DNA of 64,000 nucleotides, taken from Drosophila persimilis. Taxonomy: Eukaryota > Arthropoda > Insecta > Diptera > Drosophilidae. Positions 42,743 to 54,944 of the stretch are shown here, one piece after another. The position numbers and the translations under genes are program-made. The stretch lies in NCBI RefSeq assembly GCF_003286085.1, contig NW_020825456.1, positions 1 through 64,000 on the forward strand. Direction: 5' to 3'. Each line of letters opens with the position of its first letter. Within the stretch, counting starts at the first letter, position 1. The notes under the pieces are model-generated. The model had not been told where the DNA came from, ran no database searches, and was given only the letters and a program-made list of their open reading frames with translations.

Positions 42743-43834
42743 TTTATACCCGATACTCAAAATGAGTATTGGGGTATATTAGATTTGTGGTAAAAGTGGA
42801 TGTGTGTAACGTCCAGAAGGAATCGTTTCCGACCCCATAAAGTATATATATTCTTGATCAGCATCAATAGCCGAGTCGATTGAGCCATGTCTGTCTGTCC
42901 GTCTGTCCGTCCCCTTCAGCGCCTAATGCTCAAAGACTATAAGAGCTAGAGCAACGATGTTGTGGATCCAGACTTCTGTGATATGTCACTGCTACAAAAA
43001 TATTTCAAAACTTTGCCCCGCCCACTTCCGCTCCCACAAAGGGCGAAAATCTGTGGCATCCACAATTTTAAAGATACGAGAAAACCAAAACCGCAGAATC
43101 GTAGAGAATGACGATATCTTTTAGACTACGGAATCTGAATTGGATCGTATTATTATTATAGCCAGCATCAAGAAAACAATTTCATTTTTTCTCGCCCTGT
43201 CTCTCTCTAACACACACGTAGCATAGGCGGCTTTGCTTAGAGTAAAACATTAGCGCCTAGATCTCAGAGACTATAAAAGCTAGAGCAACCAAATTTGGTA
43301 TCCCTACTCCTAATATATCGGACCGAGACGAGTTTGTTTCAAAATTTCGCCACACCCCCTTCCGCCCCCGCAAAGGATGCAAATCTGGGGATATTCACAA
43401 ATCTCAGAGACTATTAAAGCTAGAGTAACCAAATTTGGTATCCGCACTTCTGTTAGATCTCACTATAAAACGTATATCTCAAAATTTCGCCCCACCCCCT
43501 TCCGCCCCCACAAAGGACGAAAATCTGTTGCATCCACAATATTGAGGATACGAGAAAACTGAAAACGCAGAATCATAGATAACGATCATATCTATGAGAT
43601 TGCTGAATTTGGATCAGATCAGATAATTTTTGTAGCCAAAAGGAACAAATCAATTTGCATTGGCTACGCAGCGCCCGACGTCACGCTCAGACTGATTTTC
43701 TGTCTCTCTCGCACGCACTCTTTGTCGTGTCGTTTAATATAAGCGCCGTCTGCCGGAGGAGAGCCATACTGACTTAGTATCGGGTATAACTGTAGAGTTG
43801 CGGTGTCCGCAGAAACTGACAACGTTCCCCCCCG
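42743..43834 (+). mobile_element. DINE-1-like Helitron e
   Basis: Plus orientation, opposed to Helitron d, inserted in the 3' UTR of R1-like fragment b. It has the 5' palindrome, a short GTCY tract (CTGTCTGTCCGTCTGTCC, about 42889-42906) and a 3' end CGTTCCCCCCCG. Its 3' hairpin has two changes (AGAAACTGAC for AGCAACTCAC) not seen in the unit 2 copy at 55971-57062. Confidence 0.75.
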
Positions 43835-43920
43835 TTTTATTCTAATTTTTATATTCTTATATTTTATATATATATATCCTATTTTTAATATGAATAAAAA
43901 AAAAAAAAAACACATTAACA
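43835..43920 (+). mobile_element. R1-like fragment b tail, poly(A), and last 10 bp of BEL4 3' LTR
   Basis: AT-rich 3' UTR end, AATAAA and an A run (43896-43910), then CACATTAACA (43911-43920), which equals the end of the BEL4 LTR. The LINE therefore sits in the (CA)n run near the end of the BEL4 3' LTR. The right BEL4 target duplication CCACC follows. Confidence 0.65.
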
Positions 43921-45299
43921 CCACCCGAGGACGATTCGGAACGAATCTCCTACCCATGGCCTCCCGACATCGCGCCGAAAATACGGAAATTTCTAGACGA
44001 GGAACTGCCAACACTCCGTGGCCTCCGAGGGACGACGGATCTGACAGAACACACCATCGTCATGAGGTACAACCGACCCATACAACAGCGGAACTACCCG
44101 AAAAATCCAGCCATGCGGCGGATCATCGATGAACAGGTCGACCAACTGATAGCTGAGGACCTAATCGAACCATCCCGGAGCCTCACAGCGCGTCAATCGT
44201 CCTGGTCCGCAAAAAGGACGGGAGATGGCGCATGTGTGTAGATTATCGGCAGCTAAACGATCGTTCCATCCCGGACGCGTACCCGCTACCCAGGATCAAC
44301 TACATACTAGAGCGACTCCGAAATGCCCACTTCATCACGACCCTAGACCTGAAAAACGGGTATTGGCAGATACCAATGGCCCGGGACAGCCGGGAAGCCA
44401 CGGCATTCACGATACCCGGCCGTGGATTATACCAATGGAAAGTAATGCCTTTCGGTTTACACTCCGCGGGAGCCACGTTTCAACGGACCCTCAACCCGTT
44501 ATCGGCGCATATCTCGACGACATCGTCATCGTCGGGAAAAGCTTCCAGGAACACCTGAACAACGTGAAAGAAGTTTTCGCACGACAGCGGAAAGCAAACC
44601 TACGGGTCAACACGGACAAGTGTGCCTTCTTCCAACGCCGGATAAAATACCTGGGCGGTCCACACGGACCCCGACAAAATCGCAGCCGTAAAGGATCTGA
44701 GGCCGCCGACCAACCTGTTGGGGCTACGACAATGCGTAGGCATGGCCGGGTGGTACCGCAGATTTGACCCAAACTTTGCCACCGTAGTCCAACCAATGAC
44801 ACTGCTGCTGAAGAAAGGGAAAGCACGGACATGGGGCCAAGAACAACAAGACGCCTTCGACGAGCTGAAAACACTACTCACCACCGCACCGGTACTCGCC
44901 TGCCCAGACTTTAACGTCAAATTTTCCCTGCAGACGGACGCAAGCAACCTTGGAGTAGGCGCGGTCCTCACCCAAGAGATCGAAGGAAAAGAGCGGGTCA
45001 TCGCATACGTCAGTCGACGCCTCAACAAGGCAGAAGAAAACTATTCGGCCACCGACAAGGAATGCCTCGCCGTCATCTGAGCGATCCGAAAACTGCGATG
45101 CTATCTCGAAGGCTACCGATTCGACGTCATAACCGATCATCTCGCACTAAAGTGGCTGAATACCCTCGAGAGCCCTTACGGTAGAGTAGCAAGATGGGCG
45201 CTCAAACTACAGCAATACCAATACGACGTGCATTATCGGGCCGGCAACCAGAACGTAGTCGCGGACGCACTGTCAAGACAACCGCTGGAGACCCTCTCC
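43921..45299 (+). pseudogene. pol: Ty3/gypsy RT and RNase H, unit 1
   Basis: Continuation of the element at 32250-34319 after BEL4. RT: RYNRPIQQRNYPKNPAM, then CVDYRQLNDRSIPDAYPLPR, TTLDLKNGYWQIPMA (first catalytic Asp), MPFGLHSAGATFQ and, in a shifted frame, GAYLDDIVIVG (catalytic YLDD, about 44506). RNase H: LQTDASNLGVGAVL, ATDKECLAVI followed by a TGA stop at 45078-45080, ITDHLALKWL and VADALSRQ. At 45300 it joins BEL4 pol. It reads WYRRFDPNF where the copy at 63112 has WYRRFVPNF, the usual residue. Confidence 0.85.
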
Positions 45300-45737
45300 G
45301 GACATATGAAGATTGTGCCAGCATCAAAAGTTCCCAAAAGGCACTACTTCATTCCACATCATTGTGTACTCAAACCTGAGAGCACCACTACAAAGCTTCG
45401 GGTAGTATTCGATGCCTCATGCAAATCAACAAGCGGGAAATCTTTGAACGACATTCTACAGGCTGGACCCACCGTTCAGAGCGAACTTATGTCCATTCTG
45501 CTACGATTTCGAATTCATAAGTACGTATTCACAGCGGACATAGAAAAGATGTACCGGCAAGTGTGGATGAATCCGGAGGATCAATTCCATCAGATGATAG
45601 CCTGGAGAAACAATCCATCCGAAGAGATCAGGTACTATCGCCTAAAAACAGTATCATATGGGACAACAGCTGCTCCGTTCCTAGCAACGAAATGTCTGGA
45701 TCATTTGGCAATACATACAAAGACAGACTACCAGTAG
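45228..45737 (+). CDS. Chimeric frame: Ty3/gypsy RNase H end fused to BEL4 RT
   Basis: One open frame crosses the junction at 45300: HYRAGNQNVVADALSRQ from Ty3/gypsy, then GHMKIVPASKVPKRHYFIPH from BEL4 RT, through FTADIEKMYRQVWMN to the old BEL4 stop. The in-frame join may be chance (one in three). No start of its own is evident: the apparent first Met at 45228 is a GTG/ATG-poor region within RNase H. Repeated at 58456-58965; the junction recurs at 63670. I do not suggest a function. Confidence 0.5.
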   Translation: MHYRAGNQNVVADALSRQPLETLSGHMKIVPASKVPKRHYFIPHHCVLKPESTTTKLRVVFDASCKSTSGKSLNDILQAGPTVQSELMSILLRFRIHKYVFTADIEKMYRQVWMNPEDQFHQMIAWRNNPSEEIRYYRLKTVSYGTTAAPFLATKCLDHLAIHTKTDYQ

Positions 45738-48272
45738 GATCAACAACATTAAAAACCGATTTCTATGTTGACGACTGTCTAACTGGAGCACACAATTCCA
45801 GAGGCAATTCATGTTCGACAAGAACTAAATAAGATATTGCTACCGTCCGGATTCAAATTGCGCAAGTGGTGCTCCAACAATGAGCAACTTCTCCAAGGAA
45901 TCCCCAAAGAGGATATTGTAACCGATGTAAAATTAGGAGAGACACTAGATCACTACAGCGTGAAAACTCTGGGTCTCATCTGGATGCCGAAGAAGGATAC
46001 ATTGTGTGGACGAACACAGAAAAGCCAGGCTACACGCATCACCAAACGGGTGGTATGTTCCGAACTGGCCCAAATCCTTGACCCACTAGGACTCTTTGCA
46101 CCGGTGGTAGTAAAGGCAAAAATCTTCATGCAACATCTTTGGGAGCTCAAACTGGATTGGGATGACGAATTACCATTACAACACCAAATCGAATGGAAAG
46201 AATACCGGGACGACTTACAAACATTGAAAAAAAAGCAAATTCCCCGGCATATCTACGATGGTAAAATTCCAGTTACCCAAGAGCTCCATACGTTTGTAGA
46301 TGCATCAGAACGAGCAAATGGCGCAGCAGTATATGTACGCGCTACATACAAAAACAACCAAGTGTCAGTAAGACTGCTCTGTTCGAAATCACGTGTGGCG
46401 CCGACAGCCAAACAATCGATACCACGGTTAGAACTTTGTGCTGCAGTCCTCGGTGCCGAGCTCACAAACCGAGTCCGACAGGATCTGCACATGGACATTA
46501 ACACGGTTTCGGATGGTTTTGGAGTGATTCCACCGTTGTGTTATCCTGGATAAACGCATCGTCATCAACATACCATACCTTTGTGGCAAATCGAATAGCC
46601 AAAATCCAGGCATTAACAAACCAGTCACAATGGCGTCACGTGTCATCGGCCAACAACGCAGCCGATGTCCTGTCGAGAGGAATCGCCTCAAGCAGACTGG
46701 CAGATCACAATCTGTGGTTATATGGACCATTATTCCTGCACGGATCTCGAGACAATTGGACGAAGGCACCCAACATAGAACCCAGCAATCTTGAGAGAAA
46801 AGCTAAACATGTAAGCTTGCCAATCACACCTATCGCACTTGGGGATGAATTATATACTTGCAGACATAGCAACTCGTTTCACAAACTGCAACGCATTGTG
46901 GCATATATGTTACGCTTCTGCTACAAAACCAACAGAGCGAACACCACGACGCTCTGCGCAGACGAACTGACTCACGCCCGCACTATAATCCTGCGAACCA
47001 TACAACAAGTCGAGTTTACAGCAGAGTTAAAACAGTTCCAACGCTATAAGACTGTGGATAGAAAGAGCTCGATCATATCGTTATCTCCCTTCCTAGGAGA
47101 CGATGAGCTCATCCGAGTTGGTGGTAGACTTGAAGAAGCTCTACTTCCATACAATGCAAAACACCCAGTTTTGCTGCCTTACAATGACCCAATCGTAAAA
47201 ATGATCTTGCGGGAGCTACATGAGGAGAACATGCATTGTTGTGGATAATATTGGATTATCAATGACAAGACAATGGCTAGAAGCATCATCCTCAGCTGTG
47301 TTAGATGCACCAAGGCTAGACCAAAGCTGATGCACCAGATCATGGGCAATCTCCCAGCACAACTAGTCACACAAGCACACCCGTTTCTTAATGCAGGCGT
47401 CGATTACTGTGGACCAATCTCGATCCACCATAAGATCCGAGGCAAAAGACCAGATAAGGCGTACATCGCCGTGTTCTGCTGCTTTTCCACAAAGGCAGTA
47501 CACCTGGAGCTGGTAAGCGACCTGACCATAGATGCATTCATGGCCGCCCTGTGTCGATTCTTAGGCAGACGTGGGAAGTGCCAAACTATGCATTGCGACA
47601 ATGCAACGAACTTTGTGGGTGCAAACAATCAGCTTAAAGAATTAGAACACTCTATATTCAGCTCAAAGGCAAGTGCTCTGATCACGAATCATTGCAACAA
47701 AAAGCAAGTGGATTTTAAATTCATTCCTCCCAGGGCTCCATCGTTTGGCGGCCTCTGGGAAGCGGCGGTAAAATCAGAAAAAAATCTGTTGATAACAACC
47801 ACCAACACAGCCTCATTGACATTTGAAGAACTAAACACAGTGATAATCGAAATTGAAGCAATTCTCAATTCTCGACCCCATCACTCCAATGTCAAATGAT
47901 CCCACTGATACAACAGAGCTCACCCCAGGACACTTCTTGATTGGTGAACCATTAACAACGCCTCCTGACATCAATACTGATCATTAAGGAAGAACATTGG
48001 TCAAGCGCTGGGAATTGGTATCGCGCCTAAAGCATTCATTCTGTAAACAATGGTCTACAGAATACCTCCAAGAATTGCAAGCTCGGCATAAATGGAAGAC
48101 CGCTTCACCAAACGTACCTGAAGGATTATTAGTTTTGGTTAAGGAAGACAACCTTCCTGTAATGAAGTGGCCAATGGGTCGCATCATTAAGACATATCCT
48201 GGACAGGACAACCACGTACGAGCGGTTGACGTTAAGACAGCATCTGGCGTATACAAGCGCCCGAACATCTGA
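45300..48272 (+). pseudogene. pol: BEL4 Pol copy P2 (RT to C-terminal tail)
   Basis: Second Pol copy, matching P1 from 37585 (offset about 7715) with roughly 1-2% change. It keeps RNase H residues (HTFVDASERANGAAVYV) missing in P1, has 15 bases (encoding TPIAL) missing in P1, but lost 29 bases near 47240. It runs on past where P1 ends: HFLIGEP, then the DUF5641-type tail KWPMGRIIKTYPG and GVYKRPNI, stop 48270-48272. The sequence between the tail and env is deleted. Shared stops at 45737 and 46553 prove common descent with P1. Confidence 0.85.
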
Positions 48273-48805
48273 GTGGACCATGATCGTATACTATGACTTG
48301 GACCCATATTGGAAGGATATGCAACTAATGTCTGCTGGAATTTCAGAGTTACGATACATGTGCCCTGAATTAAAAAATGTTCCGGCAAGTAACTCCATAG
48401 TTCAACACTTTTAACATGTGCAAACCGAGCTACAAGCAGGAAGCGTTTTAATGAAAACCTCTCGAAAACGCAGATCGCCGCTGGACATCATAGGAAATAT
48501 AGCAAGCAGTCTTTTTGGTGTTCTCGACGCAAAATACGCAGAAGAGATGACTCAAGTAATTGAGAAAGTGAAAACCAATGAAGACTTTCTACTGCTCCAA
48601 AACCAAACATCAATTGTCGACGCGACAATAAACGTAGTCAGAAAAGACAAAGTAACAACTGATAATCGCCTAAAAATTTTGGAACAGCATATGGCTACTT
48701 TCAACCGAGAAAGAGGGTCATATCACAGCGATCATCTGACTCAAGCGTACTAAGGACTAATAGCACAATTAACCCTGCTCACAACAACTCTCCAACGAAT
48801 GCAGT
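48273..48805 (+). pseudogene. env: BEL4 env fragment, unit 1
   Basis: Directly after the truncated pol tail comes an env-like gene lacking its signal peptide. It opens with SEWTMIVYYDLDPYW in a frame that stops at 48414. The next frame (48418-48753) has a furin-like RKRR followed by SPLDIIGNIASSLFG, resembling a fusion-peptide region, then a helix-rich part. It is cut at 48805, where unit 2 starts after two extra bases (GG). BEL/Pao elements with env (as in roo) are known; this copy is inactive. Confidence 0.65.
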
Positions 48806-48807
48806 GG

Positions 48808-50080
48808 TAGTGCTCGTGGGGAACGTCAAATCGTCTTTAAAGAAAGGCATGAGAATCCTCCAGTAGATCCAAAAGAAAGCGGTCTGATCCAGCAGCCCTC
48901 GAAGGATTACAGCAAACTGCTTTCACTATGTCGCCGACAAAAGGCCATAGTAGAGTCCGTTAAACGCAATCTGGAACAACTTTCAGAGGCGGAAGGACGC
49001 ACATCAAATGATTTGATAAAATCACTATAGACTCAAGCACAGGAAGTCCACTTCACAATTCATGAGGAATATGAGGACCCAGTGGAAGGAGGATATGACA
49101 TGGAATCTTACCTAACACTTGAAAGTAAGGTCCAAAGAGCATTGGCAAAATCAGCCACACCAAACACGGATAACGTGCATCTTCCACGCATCAGCATCCC
49201 AAAGTTTGATGGGGATCTATTAAAATTGACCCAGTTCTTCGATCTGTTCTCATGCATAGTGCATGAGACCAACATGCCTACGGTGAAAAAGATGTGGTAT
49301 CTTAAAACCACCGTTACCGGCGAGGCAGAAAGATTGATTCGGAAGATTGATAAAGGAAGAAAATTATGAAGCCGCTTGGGAAATACTAGTTGACGCATAC
49401 AACAATCCCAGAGATTAATTATTAATGACGATCCCAAGTCATTAAAAGAGTTGTATATAACAACCATAGAATCCCTTGAATCATTAAAGGGATTGGGCAT
49501 CTATATATCCACATGGGATCCGATATTTATTGCCATTATCAGAAACAAACTGGATGTAACAAATATGGCCTTGTATGAGCAATCATTGGGAAGCTCAAAA
49601 AACATTCAGGCGCTCGTATCCAGCGCTTCAGTTCTTGGAGCAAAGAATTCGGGTTCTAGGAACCAGTAAGAAGCCACCAGCATCAAGGAGAGAGCCAAAA
49701 GGCACGACATGTGCATCAGCAAACACAGGGAGAACGCGAGCACCCTTATGCACATTCTGTAAAAAAGCAAGCCATTGGCTCTACGGATGCGAAGAATTTC
49801 GCTCCAAATCTCCATCAGAACGACTAAATTGGGTACAAAAACAAAAAATGTGCGTTAATTGTTTTAGAACAAATCACAAAACAAACGCATGCCCTGGTCG
49901 AAACTGCTTCAAGTGTGACAAGAAGCACAACACGATGCTACATTTGGAAACAGCATCAGGCGCAGCTACAGAATCAAGAGGCCCGACGGTTGGTGCAGCA
50001 AGTAACAATAATTACAATCTTTTGGCCACAGCAAAGGTGGCAGTAGAAGCCAACAACGGGCAGGATCAGGATCACAGATA
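48808..50080 (+). pseudogene. gag: BEL4 Gag, unit 2 (broken, lacks start)
   Basis: Same as 35598-36870, with the same stops and frame changes. The N-terminal part and the LTR/PBS are absent, so this copy cannot be expressed from its own promoter. Confidence 0.85.
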
Positions 50081-53000
50081 AACTTGATCTCTGAACGAAT
50101 GGCATCAATGTTGTCACTCAAACTAAAAGACACAACATTACGGATCGAAGGAATTGGAGGTCAATCAAAGATCAGCAGAGCTCGAGTAAATGTGCTCATG
50201 AAATCCCTTCACAATGGTTTGACGCAAAGAATTGAAGCTTTCGTATTACCACAGATAATAGCTGATCAACCAGCTCAGGCACTCAATTCAGATAGCTTAA
50301 ACATACCAAGAAAGATCTCACTGGCAGATCAAAACTTCCATAAGCCAGGCAAAATCGACATGCTAATCGGAGCCGAGCATTACTACTCGCTGCTGCTACC
50401 AGATCAACAGCAGCTAAGGAAAGGAGGCCAGTTGCTACAAAACACGAAACTGGGATGGATTGTGGCAGGAAAAGTCAAATCTGCCCACAATTCCTCACCC
50501 ATTTGTGCCACGGGAGTAAACGAGCTCATGGAAAGATTCTGGACTCTGGACAATCTAGAGACGGAAGACAAACCACGAACTCCAGTGGAAGCACGGTGTG
50601 AAGCTCATTTTATAGAAAATCTTCAGACAGCTTCAGACGGCCGTTTTATTGTAAAGCTCCCATTTTCCGAACACCCTTCAGCCCTGGGGGAGTCTTTGGA
50701 AACCGCAACAAAAAGATTCCTAGCGCTGGAGCGGCGAAGCTCAACAGAAACATGGAAGAGTTATGTGGACTTCATGGAAGAGTATGAACGACTAGGACAT
50801 ATGAAGATTGTCCCAGCATCAAAAGTTCCCAAAAGGCACTACTTCATTCCACATCATTGTGTACTCAAACCTGAGAGCACCACCACAAAGCTTCGGGTAG
50901 TATTCGATGCATCATGCAAGTCAACAAGCGGGAAATCCTTGAACGACATTCTGCAGGCTGGACCCACCGTTCAGAGCGAACTTATGTCCATTCTGCTACG
51001 ATTTCGAATTCATAAGTACGTATTCACAGCGGACATAGAAAATATGTACCGGCAAGTGTGGATGAATCCGGAGGATCAATTCCATCAGATGATAGTCTGG
51101 AGAAACAATCCATCCGACGAGATCAGGTACTATCGCCTTAAAACAGTAGCATATGGGACAACAGCTGCTCCGTTCCTAGCAACGAAATGTCTGGATAATT
51201 TGGCAATACATACAAAGACTGACTACCAGTAGGATCAACAACATTAAAAACCGATTTCTATGTTGACGACTGTCTAACTGGAGCAAACACAATTCCAGAG
51301 GCAATTCATGTTCGACAAGAACTAAATAAGATATTGCTACCGTCCGGATTCAAATTGCGCAAGTGGTGCTCCAACAATGAGCATCTTCTCCAAGGAATCC
51401 CCAAAGAGGATATTGTAACCGATGTAAAATTAGGAGAGACACTAGATCACTACAGCGTGAAAACTCTGGGTCTCATCTGGATGCCGAAGAAGGATACATT
51501 GTGTGGACGAACACAGAAAAGCCAGGCTACACGCATCACCAAACGGGTGGTATGTTCCGAACTGCCCCAAATCTTTGAACCACTAGGACTCTTTGCACCG
51601 GTGGTAGTAAAGGCAAAAATCTTCATGCAACATCTTTGGGAGCTCAAACTGGATTGGGATGACGAATTACCATTACAACACCAAATCGAATGGAAAGAAT
51701 ACCGGGACGACTTACAAACATTGAAAACAAAGCAAATTCCCCGGCATATCTACGATGTTAAAATTCCAGTTACATGAAGTCCATACGTTTGTAGATGCAT
51801 CAGAACAAGCATATGGCGCAGCAGTATATGTACGCGCTACTTACAAAAGCAACCAAGTGTCAGTAAGACTGCTCTGTTCGAAATCGCGTGTGGCGCCGAC
51901 AGCCAAACAATCGATACCATGGTTAGAACTTTGTGCTGCAGTCCTCGGTGCCGAGCTCACAAACCGAGTCCGACAGGATCTGCACATGGACATTAACACG
52001 GTTTCGGATGGTTTTGGAGTGATTCCACCGTTGTGTTATCCTGGATAAACGCATCGTCATCAACATACCATACCTTTGTGGCAAATCGAATAGCCAAAAT
52101 CCAGGCATTAACAAACCAGTCACAATGGCGTCACGTGTCATCGGCCAACAACGCAGCCGATGTCCTGTCGAGAGGAATCGCCTCAAGCAGACTGGCAGAT
52201 CACAATCTGTGGTTATATGGACCATTATTCCTGCACGGATCTCGAGATAATTGGACGAAGGCACCCAACATAGAACCCAGCAATCTTGAGAGAAAAGCTA
52301 GACATGTAAGCTTGCCAATTGGGGATGAATTATATACTTGCAGACATAGCAACTCGTTTCACAAACTGCAACGCATTGTGGCATATATGTTACGCTTCTG
52401 CTACAAAACCAACAGAGCGAACACCACGACGCTCTGCGCAGACGAACTGACTCACGCCCGCACTATAATCCTGCGAACCATACAACAAGTCGAGTTTACA
52501 GCAGAGTTAAAACAGTTCCAACGCTATAAGACTGTGGATAGAAAGAGCTCGATCATATCGTTATCTCCCTTCCTAGGAGACGATGAGCTCATCCGAGTTG
52601 GTGGTAGACTTGAAGAAGCTCTACTTCCATACAATGCAAAACACCCAGTTTTGCTGCCTTACAATGACCCAATCGTCAAAATGATCTTGCGGGAGCTACA
52701 TGAGGAGAACATGCATTGTTGTGCTCAAGCATTAAGGGCAATCGCAAGACAACAATATTGGATTATCAATGACAAGACAATGGCTAGAAGCATCATCCAC
52801 AGTTGTGTTAGATGCACCAAGGCTAGACCAAAGCTGATGCACCAGATCATGGGCAATCTCCCAGCACAACTAGTCACAGAAGCACACCCGTTTCTTAATG
52901 CAGGCGTCGATTACTGTGGACCAATCTCGATCCACCATAAGATCCGAGGCAAAAGACCAGATAAGGCGTACATCGCCGTGTTCTGCTGCTTTTCCACAAA

Positions 53001-53446
53001 GGCAGTACACCTTGAGCTGATAAGCGACCTGACCACAGATGCATTCTTGGCCGCCCTGCGTCGATTCTTAGGCAGACGTGGGAAGTGCCAAACTATTCAT
53101 TGCGACAATGCAACGAACTTTGTGGGTGCAAACAATCAGCTTAAAGAATTAGAACACTCTATATTCAGCTCAAAGGCAAGTGCTCTGATCACGAATCATT
53201 GCAACAAAAAGCAAGTGGATTTTGAATTCATTCCTCCCAGGGCTCCATCGTTTGGCGGCCTCTGGGAAGCGGCGGTAAAATCAGAAGAAAATCTGTTGAT
53301 AACAACCACCAACACAGCCTCATTGACATTTGAAGAACTAAACACAGTGATAATCGAAATTGAAGCAATTCTCAATTCTCGACCCCATCACTCCAATGTC
53401 AAATGATCCCACTTATACAACAGCGCTCACCCCAGGACACTTCTTG
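50081..53446 (+). pseudogene. pol: BEL4 Pol copy P3
   Basis: Counterpart of P1. It keeps the 18 bases coding EQAYGA in RNase H (about 51804) that unit 1 lost, and reads IFEPLG where P1 reads IFDPLG. Stops at 51232, 51777, 52048 and 53406 match those of P1. Ends at R1-like fragment a'. Confidence 0.85.
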
Positions 53447-53828
53447 GGGTACGGGCACTACGTGGAGGAGGATGCCGAGCATGCGATATTTTCGTGTGGC
53501 AGGTTCGCAGCGCAGCGTCAGCGGCTAGAAGAAGCGCTGGGTGGAGCCGTAGTCAAGCAGAGCTTGGTGCCGTGCATGCTCCTGTCCCCGGAAAACTGGG
53601 AGGCGACGAGCTGCTTCGCGGCGTCCATTATGAGGGAACTGCGCGCTGTTGAGCAACAGACAAGAGTCCAGTTAGTCTAAACGAAGCCTGCACATGTGTG
53701 AAGCATTGCTTCACGGCCGTACCACACATGTTGGGCTTGCATAGCCTAACCTTTAATATAGTTCGCTTTAAGTATAAAATAAGATGTAAATACGAGCAAT
53801 TAAATGGAATTAAAAAAAAAAAAAAAAA
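53447..53828 (+). mobile_element. R1-like LINE 3' fragment a, unit 2
   Basis: Copy of 40219-40600, including poly(A) and the 3' UTR structure (53684-53738). Confidence 0.75.
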
Positions 53829-54944
53829 CGAGGGGGAACGTTGTGAGTTGCTGCGGACACCGCAACTCTACAGTTATACCCGATACTAAGTCAGTATGGC
53901 TCTCCTCCGGCAGATGGCGCTAATATTTAACGACACGACAAAGAGTGCGTGCGAGAGAGACAGAAAATCAGTCTGAGCGTGACGTCGGGCGCTGCGTAGC
54001 CACTGCAAATTGATTTGTTCCTTTTGGCTATAAAAATGATCTGATCTGATCCAGACCCAACAATCTGATAGATATAATCTTTATCTATAATTCTGCGTTT
54101 TTAATTTTCTCGAAACTGCAATATTGTGGATGCAACAGATTTTCGTCCTTTGTGGGGGCGGATGGGGGTGGGGCGAAATTCTGAGATATACGTTTTATAG
54201 TGACATCTTAAAGGAGTGTGTGTACCAAATTTGGTTACTCTAGCCTTAATAGTCTCTGAGATTTGTGGTTGCCTCAGATTTTCGTCCTTTGCGGGGGCGG
54301 AAGGGGGTGTGGCGAAATTTGGACAGGAAACGGTCAAGGTCCGATATCACAGGAGTGTGGATACCAAATTTGGTTGCTCTGGCTTTTATAGGTTCTGAGA
54401 TCCTTGAACTCATATTTTGCAATTGGCAAAACCGACCATGAAACTTGTGTGTTAGAGTGAGACAGAGCGAGAAAGAGTGATATTGTTTTCGTGATTCTGG
54501 CTGTAATAATTATACGATCTGGTTCAGATTTTGCACTCTAGAAGATATAGTCATCTTCTACGATTGTGCGTTTTTAGTTTTCTCGTATCGTCGAAATTGT
54601 GGATGCCACAGATTTTCGCCCTTTGTGGGGGCGGAAGTGGGCGGGGCAAAGTTTTGAAATATTTTTGGAGCAGTGACATATCACAGAAGTCTGGATCCAA
54701 AACATCGTTGCTCTAGCTCTTATAGTCTTTGAGCATTAGGCGCTGAAGGGGACGGACAGACGGACAGACGGACAGACGGACGGACGGACAGACAGACAGG
54801 GCTCAATCGACTCGGCTATTGATGCTGATCAAGAATATATATACTTTATAGGGTCGGAAACGATTCCTTCTGGACGTTACACACATCCACTTTTACCACA
54901 AATCTAATATACCCCAATACTCATTTTGAGTATCGGGTATAAAA
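53829..54944 (-). mobile_element. DINE-1-like Helitron d, unit 2
   Basis: Copy of 40601-41716; one visible difference is TTTGGACAGG for TTTGGGCAGG near 54323. Confidence 0.75.

Larger units (their letters stand above)
35598..48805 (+). repeat. 13.2-kb composite tandem unit 1
   Basis: Contents in order: BEL4 gag-pol P1, R1-like a, Helitron d, R1-like b, Helitron e, LTR remnant, Ty3/gypsy RT-RNase H, BEL4 pol P2, env fragment. Compared with unit 2 (offset 13210 rising to 13230) I see only scattered single-base changes, an 18-base gap near 38590 and a 2-base gap near 45790. Confidence 0.9.

Noticed and set aside
44491..45140. Minus-strand open frames opposite Ty3/gypsy RT and RNase H
   Set aside because: Shadows of the plus-strand coding sequence; no motif.
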